Source of the DNA: Candidatus Heimdallarchaeota archaeon
GTDB lineage: Archaea; Asgardarchaeota; Heimdallarchaeia; Heimdallarchaeales; Kariarchaeaceae
Direction: 5' to 3'
DNA: 12,169 nucleotides
Assembly (NCBI GenBank): GCA_021399405.1
Contig: JAAFKL010000248.1
Span: 1-12,169 of the forward strand
Shown here: positions 1 to 5,044 of the stretch, one piece after another
Position numbering within the stretch: the stretch's first letter is position 1
Layout of the letters: each line of letters begins with the position of its first letter
Made by a program: the position numbers and the translations under genes
The notes under the pieces: generated by a model
Seen by the model: only the letters and a program-made list of their open reading frames with translations
Database searches by the model: none
Told to the model about the DNA's origin: nothing

Positions 1-110
1 ATGTCCCCTGCAACCATCATTACATCAAAATTATCAACGATGCCCTCCGTCATCAATCTTGCCAAACTATCAACATCATCATGGATGTCTGATATTGCTA
101 TAATCCTCAA
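1..110 (-). CDS. Calcineurin-like metallophosphoesterase, N-terminal part (partial)
   Basis: This is the first 36 codons of a minus-strand gene that continues past the left edge. The translation begins LRIIAISDIHDDVDSLARL and reaches VAGD. The D-x-H pair (Asp8, His10) and the G-D at residues 35-36 match the first two metal-binding motifs of calcineurin-like phosphoesterases, which hydrolyse phosphomono- or diesters with two metal ions. The spacing after the first beta strand is also normal. The start is taken as TTG at 110-108, because the frame is closed by TAA shortly upstream and no ATG or GTG lies between. A TATA-like sequence on the minus strand (131-140) sits about 26 nt before this TTG, as for other genes here. 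The substrate cannot be told from this fragment. Confidence 0.75.
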   Translation of the reverse strand, partial: MRIIAISDIHDDVDSLARLMTEGIVDNFDVMMVAGD

Positions 111-462
111 ACTAATTGAATCTTTGATGGGATATTATTAAGGTTCATCATAGAAGAAGTTGCAATATATTTCCTAATGAACTAAAAGTCTTTTATTTTC
201 ATCGAAGGTAAATCCTTCCGCTAAACCCTAATACAAAAATAACCTGTAAAAAAGAGAATACCAAATTGAGATGAAATTACAAGTAATTAATATTAGGGCA
301 AAAGGTACTTGACAATATTAGAGAACTAAATTAATATTAAGACCTCTAAATATGATTTCAAAATCGAATAATTTTTGCTTCTAAACCAGTCTTTATATAT
401 AATTAGTTGTATTGTAATTTAATCAAATTTAGATCTCTAAATTTACTACAAAAGTGATAAAT
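111..462. other. Divergent intergenic region, about 350 bp
   Basis: This AT-rich spacer lies between the divergent phosphoesterase and padR genes. It holds the phosphoesterase TATA-like box (131-140), the padR TATA box and operator-like palindrome, three copies of an AATATTA word (near 289, 315 and 333), and single TCTAAA half-sites at 345-350 and 380-385. No coding potential or RNA gene is visible. Confidence 0.5.
391..444 (+). promoter_or_regulatory. padR-hsp20 promoter with a 20-bp palindromic operator candidate
   Basis: An archaeal TATA-like box, TTTATATATA, lies at about 392-401, so transcription would start near 420-425. Exactly there is AAATTTAGATCTCTAAATTT (425-444), an inverted repeat with perfect 9-bp arms around a 2-bp centre. 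Lone half-sites TCTAAA recur upstream at 345-350 and 380-385. A palindrome at the start site suits a dimeric winged-helix repressor that blocks polymerase, so autoregulation by the PadR-like product is the natural inference. Binding itself is not shown by the sequence. Confidence 0.55.
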
Positions 463-951
463 ATGTGGCTCAATTCAGTTCGAAGTATGATTGATAATAA
501 ACCTCTATCTCCAGTAGAATTACTAGTATTAGCAACTGCATCAGATCAGGCAATGAATGCTTCACAGCTCATGGATAAACTTAACAGTTCCACACTCATG
601 TGGCAGGGAGCTGCTGGGACATTATACCCAATTTTACACCGTCTGAATAAACGCGGATTACTATTCAAATCTGGAGCTAGGGGAACTGATTTCAGTAGAA
701 CTGATACTGGTCGCCGTATACTCAGCCACTCTCTCAATCCAATTAAATCTCAGATGAAAGAAACAAATAATTACTATTTGACCATTCTAGAGCTTGTAAT
801 CTCAATGAAATCAAGCCCCATAGGTTTACATGATTTCATGGCGGATATTGAAAAAGAAGGCACTGCATTTTTGGAGGAAATTCGGAGATTGAAAGAAGTT
901 GCAATATCTATCCCTGATGATTCGGTGGAGGTAAAAATAGATTTTGATTAA
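463..951 (+). CDS. PadR-family winged helix-turn-helix transcriptional regulator
   Basis: Cytoplasmic DNA-binding regulator of 162 residues. The signature GTLYPILHRLNKRGLL (about residues 52-67) is the PadR core: helix plus recognition helix, with the Y-P-x-L-x-R-L-x-x-x-G-L pattern. It is followed by a short wing and R-T-x-T-G-R-x-I-L (79-87), then a helical C-terminal half (about 95-148) that would form the dimer arm. ATG at 463 is preferred over an in-frame GTG at 454; neither has a Shine-Dalgarno site. The hsp20 gene follows 30 nt downstream on the same strand, so the two are probably co-transcribed. Together with the palindrome just upstream, this suggests a repressor of its own operon that is relieved under protein stress. 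The ligand or stress signal is unknown. Confidence 0.85.
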   Translation: MWLNSVRSMIDNKPLSPVELLVLATASDQAMNASQLMDKLNSSTLMWQGAAGTLYPILHRLNKRGLLFKSGARGTDFSRTDTGRRILSHSLNPIKSQMKETNNYYLTILELVISMKSSPIGLHDFMADIEKEGTAFLEEIRRLKEVAISIPDDSVEVKIDFD

Positions 952-981
952 ATTTGATCCCTAACAATAGGAGAAATAAAT

Positions 982-1380
982 ATGCGAAAACATAGAACAA
1001 AACAAAGAAGCTTTGGTCACTTTCAAGGGATACGACGAGCACCAGTCCTTGGTGGCCATTGGAGACTAAGACAACTAAGACAATTTAATTTTGGATATCA
1101 GTATGTAGAAAATGATAAATTTTTGCGTTTGGTTGTTCCACTACCCGGATTGGATAAAGATAGTTTGAAAGTTCGGGCTAAACCCGATATTGTGACAATC
1201 AGTGCCACAGTAAAGGAGGATTTAAAGCAATATTCAGTTAGACCTGAAGATTCCTGGGATATATTATTGGATTATGACATAATCCCGGCTACTTCAAAAG
1301 CAAATTACACTGACGGAGTTCTCATAGTGGATTTTGAATTGGCTGCTCCCCCTGAAAAAGTAGATATCAATTACAGTTAA
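982..1380 (+). CDS. hsp20: Hsp20 / alpha-crystallin small heat-shock protein
   Basis: ATP-independent holdase chaperone of 132 residues that should keep unfolding proteins soluble in the cytoplasm. A basic N-terminal arm (1-35, many Arg/Lys/His/Gln) is followed by an alpha-crystallin domain (about 40-131). Typical landmarks are LRLVVPLPGLDKDSLKV (48-64), I-x-A (73-75), A-x-Y-x-DGVLIVDFEL (107-120) and a final P-x-K-V-D-I (124-129), where V-D-I may serve as the short C-terminal oligomerisation motif. The length is normal for an archaeal Hsp20. The start is fixed by an AGGAG site at 969-973, 8 nt before the ATG; this is the one clear Shine-Dalgarno sequence in the window and fits an internal operon gene behind padR. 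Confidence 0.88.
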   Translation: MRKHRTKQRSFGHFQGIRRAPVLGGHWRLRQLRQFNFGYQYVENDKFLRLVVPLPGLDKDSLKVRAKPDIVTISATVKEDLKQYSVRPEDSWDILLDYDIIPATSKANYTDGVLIVDFELAAPPEKVDINYS

Positions 1381-1454
1381 GAGCTTTGAGACAATTAGTC
1401 TAGAACACTCAATGCACCCAAAGCTCTATATCACTATATATTACTAAATTTTTT
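1381..1454 (+). terminator. Possible 3' stem-loop and U-tract after hsp20
   Basis: GAGCTTTG (1381-1388), directly after the hsp20 stop codon, is the exact reverse complement of CAAAGCTC (1419-1426). A run of six T follows at 1449-1454. The 30-nt loop is long for an intrinsic terminator, but archaeal termination relies mainly on the U-tract, so this is a weak 3'-end candidate for padR-hsp20. Positions 1455-1570 show nothing further. Confidence 0.35.
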
Positions 1455-1570
1455 AACCAATTGGAAAGAATATATTATTTAGATTTAATTTATACTAAAA
1501 TAAAGGCCCTATTATTTCATAATGATATTTCCATCATTTTATTTTCTTATAATTTAATTTGTTATAAATG

Positions 1571-2230
1571 CTATTTTCTAAATTGATATTTTCTTCCAAC
1601 ATATCCCAGCAAAGCGAAAATAGTTAGAAAGGGGAAAAAATCGAAATCTAATAAAACAGGTTTTGTGAATAGAATCTGACCCCAATCATCAGGATATTCC
1701 TCGTATTCAATCGATATTTCACCACTTGTAATAATTATTTTAGCACCATAGAAATTGTCTGTGGTATTTTCATATGTTCCACCCTGACCATTAACTAGAA
1801 TGAAACCATCCGGGATTTTATTAATATCTTCATTGACAAATATGATATGATTCAGACTTGATTCGCTAGAACTTCCTGATGGAAAAAATCGAGGTGCCCA
1901 ATCACTAGTGCAAATATTCCCCTGATCTTCGATAGAGTGATCTCCATCAATATGGGATTCTGTTTGGGTGGTCCATCTACAAGAACTACTCCCATAGGAA
2001 GTCACATCTTCATTATAAGGATTCCATACTTCCAAGGTGATGGTTAATTCTAAATTGGAATCATTGGCAGAATAGCTGAAAGAGGCATTTTTGAGTTCAG
2101 ATGTAACAGATATTACACGAGCCTTCAGATCCGCTGCTTCTGGATCAGAAGACATTTCCTGTGCAGAAACTTGAGTCAAAAATGAGCTCAAAATAAATAA
2201 TACAAGAATTACTTGAATTCGTAATCTCAT
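1571..2230 (-). CDS. Secreted, membrane-anchored protein of unknown function
   Basis: I do not recognise the family. The 219-residue protein starts with a clear signal peptide (1-23, cut likely after V-S-A before QE). A beta-rich ectodomain follows (about 33-180), with the stretch NLELTITLEVWNPYN (59-73) resembling an Ig-like beta strand pair. Two cysteines (84 and 107) could form a disulfide, and several N-x-S/T sequons (such as 48, 56, 155) suit archaeal N-glycosylation. The C-terminus has a hydrophobic segment (about 193-211) and a basic tail (GRKYQFRK), so the domain would face outside. The ATG is supported by a TATA-like box CTTAAATATT on the minus strand (2251-2260), about 25 nt upstream, which implies a nearly leaderless mRNA. 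The next minus-strand gene (2359-3476) has the same architecture but its own promoter. Confidence 0.6.
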   Translation of the reverse strand: MRLRIQVILVLFILSSFLTQVSAQEMSSDPEAADLKARVISVTSELKNASFSYSANDSNLELTITLEVWNPYNEDVTSYGSSSCRWTTQTESHIDGDHSIEDQGNICTSDWAPRFFPSGSSSESSLNHIIFVNEDINKIPDGFILVNGQGGTYENTTDNFYGAKIIITSGEISIEYEEYPDDWGQILFTKPVLLDFDFFPFLTIFALLGYVGRKYQFRK

Positions 2231-2250
2231 GATATTATTATGATGAATTT

Positions 2251-2260
2251 AATATTTAAG
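2251..2260 (-). promoter_or_regulatory. TATA-like box for the 1571-2230 gene
   Basis: CTTAAATATT on the minus strand is centred about 25 nt before the ATG at 2230. This predicts transcription starting at or just before the start codon. Confidence 0.4.
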
Positions 2261-2358
2261 CGTGTTTGTTTATACTTTGCACATAGAGTATTTGATTGCA
2301 TTTAGAAATTTACAAGGTCATTCTTATCACTTAATCTCATATATTATTTCAGATAGTG

Positions 2359-3336
2359 TCATATTTTTTGCATTTTCTCTTTTCTCCTTTTTATCAGTTT
2401 AAGCAATGCAATTATCACTAACAGGTCGAGTAATGAAGCAAATACAATGTTAAATATTTGACCGTTAGGATACTCAGGTCTTATATTGAATACATTGAAT
2501 CCAACTAATAGCCAGGTTCTACCACTACTTCTAGTTTCTTCATAGGAATATGGGTGAATAATTTTACTACCATAAACAAATTGATCGAGAGTGTGTTGGT
2601 GAATATAATTGACAAATGGATCTGTTGGAGTGTATCTATCATAGTCTCTTTTTAGTGAATATTCTAATACGATAGAACTAACAAGAGTTGAAAAATCATC
2701 TAAACTATACCCATAATATACATTGGAGACAGTTTGGCTAGATCTAGCGGACCAGAAAATCCCATTCGAATCAATACTAGCATAATATGATAAACCGTCC
2801 CTTGGATCTATCACTTCTACTATCTCCAATGTATCAATATTTCGCTTCACAATTTTTTTATCTTGAACAAGATCTTTTTCCCCAATTTCATATGTGTAGA
2901 GGTATCCCTCATAGGAATCAATCTTCCAATTTACCACAACATCACTGTCAATATGAACAGATGCTATTGAAAGGGATTCATTCCTCTCTACCACTCCAGA
3001 ATATTGGTCATCTAATGAGAATGAAATTAGTGATGCTTGGTTGTAGAGACTTTCAACAGTGTAGAATTTGTCTTCATGTTTTGTTAATCCAAAATAATCC
3101 TTTTCCAAGTTAAATGGGAGGGAATATTCATTGATTTCTGCAACCTCTTGAAATGCTTCATCTAATTTTACCTCAATTAGCTTATACCTAGTATTATTCT
3201 CTTCTGTAGATGAAGTAGTATAATTGTAATAGCGAATGGTCTCGAGCATAATGGCATAGAAAGTATTGTCTATCAATATATAGGTAGCCTCGGAGATTTT
3301 CCCCTTAATTGGGTCATCAAATGTTAGTGGTATCAA
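2359..3336 (-). CDS. Surface beta-rich protein with C-terminal membrane anchor; N-terminus displaced by a frameshift
   Basis: The main reading frame gives 325 residues from a TTG at 3336 and has no family I can name. It is a tyrosine-rich, beta-strand-rich ectodomain (about 10-285) with recurring short strands of propeller-like spacing, for example GYLYTYEIGEKDLVQDKKI (144-162) and NVYYGYSLDDFSTL (205-218). A membrane helix (about 293-314) and the basic tail KRRKEKMQKI follow. N-x-S/T sequons (38, 47, 119) suggest an external face. The TTG is unlikely to be the true start: the frame stays open upstream without an ATG, while a proper ATG plus signal peptide lies at 3476 in another frame. Adding one base in the GGGG run at 3366-3363 (minus strand) would join them into a 372-residue protein with signal peptide, ectodomain and anchor. 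Confidence 0.55.
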   Translation of the reverse strand: MIPLTFDDPIKGKISEATYILIDNTFYAIMLETIRYYNYTTSSTEENNTRYKLIEVKLDEAFQEVAEINEYSLPFNLEKDYFGLTKHEDKFYTVESLYNQASLISFSLDDQYSGVVERNESLSIASVHIDSDVVVNWKIDSYEGYLYTYEIGEKDLVQDKKIVKRNIDTLEIVEVIDPRDGLSYYASIDSNGIFWSARSSQTVSNVYYGYSLDDFSTLVSSIVLEYSLKRDYDRYTPTDPFVNYIHQHTLDQFVYGSKIIHPYSYEETRSSGRTWLLVGFNVFNIRPEYPNGQIFNIVFASLLDLLVIIALLKLIKRRKEKMQKI

Positions 3337-3476
3337 AAAAGAAGATTCAGAATAATATTCTTCCCCATAAGTATATTTGAATCTTGATATGCTAGTATGA
3401 TATTTACATTGAAAAGAAGAGCTATAATTAAAGCAATCGTGATGTTCCGATTCTCTTTTTTACTTATTCCATCCAT
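3333..3476 (-). pseudogene. Signal-peptide segment of the 2359-3336 gene, out of frame
   Basis: From the ATG at 3476 the frame reads MDGISKKENRNITIALIIAL and continues as a hydrophobic core to A-Y-Q-D (residues 12-32), a textbook signal peptide. It then runs into a TGA at 3335-3333, for 47 codons in all. The frame of the downstream gene overlaps it one base off. A TATA-like box (TTATATAA, 3501-3508) about 29 nt upstream supports this ATG as the real start. A single missing base in the G4 run at 3363-3366 explains everything. It could be a true mutation or a sequencing error. Confidence 0.6.
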
Positions 3477-3500
3477 TTACAATAATAACTATTTAGACAA

Positions 3501-3508
3501 TTATATAA
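3501..3508 (-). promoter_or_regulatory. TATA box for the 2359-3476 gene
   Basis: TTATATAA, identical on both strands, is centred about 29 nt upstream of the ATG at 3476. It fits the nearly leaderless arrangement of neighbouring genes. Confidence 0.45.
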
Positions 3509-3655
3509 TGCTAACTAACAATAATTGGGAAATTGAATAGGAGTATTGAAAATGAATTCTGAAAATTGTTTAGAATTAGCACTTAATGAGGTTTAGCTAA
3601 AGCATACACTTGGAAAATGATGAGGATAATATATAAAAATGTAAGCCTATTGTAA

Positions 3656-3800
3656 GCACTGTAGGGGAGTTGCACCCCTGTACACGGCTTTCGAACAGCA
3701 TGTCATAATGCTATTGCAGGCCGCTGCATAACTACTCTGCCAACAGTGCACGCCTAATTAGCCACCTATTGCAGGCCGCTTTCTCAACGTGTCCCTCAAT
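3656..3800 (+). ncRNA. Candidate structured non-coding RNA in a GC-rich island
   Basis: Within a 500-bp gene-free stretch, 3661-3780 is about 53% G+C while flanking lines are 25-30%. A TATA-like box AATATATAAA (about 3629-3638) predicts transcription from near 3656. From that base a 7-bp helix can close: GCACTGT (3656-3662) with ACAGTGC (3743-3749). Inside lie three hairpins: AGGGG/CCCCT with a 7-nt loop (3663-3679), AGCAT/ATGCT with a 6-nt loop (3697-3712), and TGCAG/CTGCA with a GCCG tetraloop (3715-3728). The word CTATTGCAGGCCGCT occurs at 3711-3725 and again at 3766-3780, with a weaker copy at 3647. It does not fit a tRNA, and I do not recognise it as 5S, SRP or RNase P RNA. The 3' end is uncertain. 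Confidence 0.42.
3711..3780 (+). repeat. Two identical 15-bp direct repeats, CTATTGCAGGCCGCT
   Basis: Exact copies lie at 3711-3725 and 3766-3780, 55 bp apart. A diverged third copy, CTATTGTAAGCACT, lies at 3647-3660, 64 bp before the first. The first copy contributes to the GCCG-tetraloop hairpin. The second lies outside the predicted closed domain and could compete for the same partners. Confidence 0.6.
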
Positions 3801-3989
3801 ATTCCCATTTCATTGGAGAGATGATACCACTTCTCACAATCTATATTTAACTACTGAATTGTTTTATTTTATATTATCGATTGTTCCATCTCATCAATGG
3901 TGATTATTGAACGAGTAATTTGTAATTTTGTTATTATCTTATTGAGATCCAAAATGACCAATAATCAATTAATTACTAATATGAAGATT
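3801..3989. other. AT-rich spacer without visible genes
   Basis: About 190 bp between the RNA candidate and the 3' end of the GNAT gene. It is AT-rich, with stop codons in all frames. No further hairpin, repeat or promoter stands out. Confidence 0.4.
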
Positions 3990-4949
3990 TTATTCTGAAT
4001 AGAATTCATAAGTGACCTCCACCCCCTGTTCTTCAAATCCAAGGGAGGTGTTTACTGAATTTATAGCTATATTATCATCATTAGTTGAGGTTTCAATAAA
4101 TTTAATTTCAGGATGATTTGTACGTATATATTTGATTAATTCAGATTTTACTTTCTTGCCTACACCCATCCTTCTGAATTCTGGATGTGATCCAGTAAAT
4201 CTCTGAAATACTCTGTCATCATAATTGTGTGAGAACATTAATTCTGACACTCCGATTACTTTGAACTGGTGGATTGCATAACATATGACAGTCTTTTTTG
4301 CATATCGAGTTAGCAATTCCTCTAGATCATGAGCTGTGTGATCTGTATGACTTCGTTCCGAATATCCCTTAGGTTCATCTGCTTTAGCCTGATTGTAAAC
4401 CTCAATAATTTTTTCATAAACTATGGATGAAGGGTCATCTTCAATAACAACAGAAATATCAATTTTCGGTTCAACACTAGTAGGTTCATTCTTCAAATCA
4501 TAGACATATGTTTTTCCTGATTCAACAGTAATTCCCTTGTGACCTTTCAGAAAATTCACAGATATTTCATCCTCTGCAAATAAAAATATCATCTTAATGA
4601 AACTTGTATTCATAGACTCAAGCATTTTACCTAGAATTGCAGATCCAATTCCCTTTCTGCGATACTTCTCGGAAACATAGATATGAGCATAGCATTCATC
4701 TGGAATTGATTGACTCGTGGTCTTGAGTTGTATCATACCATAGCCAGATGCCTGTTCACCATCTATCGCGAGGAAATAGAGATCTGGAGTTGTTAGTTCA
4801 TGCTTTATACAATCTTCATCAATTTTTTCAAGATCTTTTCTTAGTCCTTTACTATGATCATTGTAATTCTTCGTCATCTCTCCATAGAGTTCACTCCATA
4901 TTTTGAAATATTTTAAATCAGTATTCTGGTTAAGAATTGTAATTTCCAT
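3990..4949 (-). CDS. Tandem GNAT-family N-acetyltransferase (two GNAT domains)
   Basis: A 319-residue cytoplasmic protein made of two acetyl-CoA-dependent acetyltransferase folds. Domain 1 (about 1-150) has the beta-strand/P-loop motif YAHIYVSEKYRRKGIGSAIL (87-106), where RRKGIG (97-102) binds the pyrophosphate of acetyl-CoA. Domain 2 (about 163-319) has PEFRRMGVGKKVKSEL (256-271) with RRMGVG (259-264), and the typical late motif N-x-x-x-x-x-S-V-N-x-x-L-G-F (293-305). Both motifs look intact, so both halves may bind CoA. Tandem GNATs include mycothiol-synthase-like and antibiotic-modifying enzymes, but nothing here fixes the substrate. The ATG at 4949 lies about 31 nt from a TATA-like box (4977-4984). 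The gene is divergent from the 993-residue protein and shares a promoter motif with it. Confidence 0.85.
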   Translation of the reverse strand: MEITILNQNTDLKYFKIWSELYGEMTKNYNDHSKGLRKDLEKIDEDCIKHELTTPDLYFLAIDGEQASGYGMIQLKTTSQSIPDECYAHIYVSEKYRRKGIGSAILGKMLESMNTSFIKMIFLFAEDEISVNFLKGHKGITVESGKTYVYDLKNEPTSVEPKIDISVVIEDDPSSIVYEKIIEVYNQAKADEPKGYSERSHTDHTAHDLEELLTRYAKKTVICYAIHQFKVIGVSELMFSHNYDDRVFQRFTGSHPEFRRMGVGKKVKSELIKYIRTNHPEIKFIETSTNDDNIAINSVNTSLGFEEQGVEVTYEFYSE

Positions 4950-5044
4950 AAGCCAGATCTAGTATCTAGTTTTTTGAATATTTACCTTATGATCATAAAA
5001 TTACAAATTTCTTAACTTATTTAGTATCTAGACAAAAGCAGTCC
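4950..5044. promoter_or_regulatory. Divergent promoter region with duplicated TAGTATCTAG motif
   Basis: The 95 bp between two divergent start codons contain TAGTATCTAG at 4960-4969 and again at 5022-5031. The first sits 10 nt before the GNAT start and between its TATA-like box (TAAATATT on the minus strand, 4977-4984) and ATG. The second sits 13 nt before the other gene's ATG, just after its weak TATA-like TTATTTA (5017-5023). The core CTAGTATCTAG has CTAG at both ends, so a dimeric protein could read it. The placement suggests one regulator for both genes. Confidence 0.45.

Noticed and set aside
2787..3113. Open frame of 108 codons on the plus strand
   Set aside because: Antisense to the surface-protein gene; composition is unlike a protein with a fold, and there is no promoter or ribosome site.
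3336..3480. Programmed -1 frameshift at the A6 run near the ATG (3456-3461)
   Set aside because: The shift there gives frames that lose the hydrophobic core or hit a stop at once; the frame change must come after the signal peptide, and no proper slippery heptamer is present there.
3656..3750. tRNA or tRNA-like gene: 7-bp closing helix, 5-bp stem with 7-nt loop, and a TTCGAAC word at 3690-3696
   Set aside because: The TTCGAAC word is not closed by a 5-bp stem, the 7-nt loop has G rather than T at the position before the would-be anticodon, no D arm fits, and no T arm lies next to the 3' closing strand.
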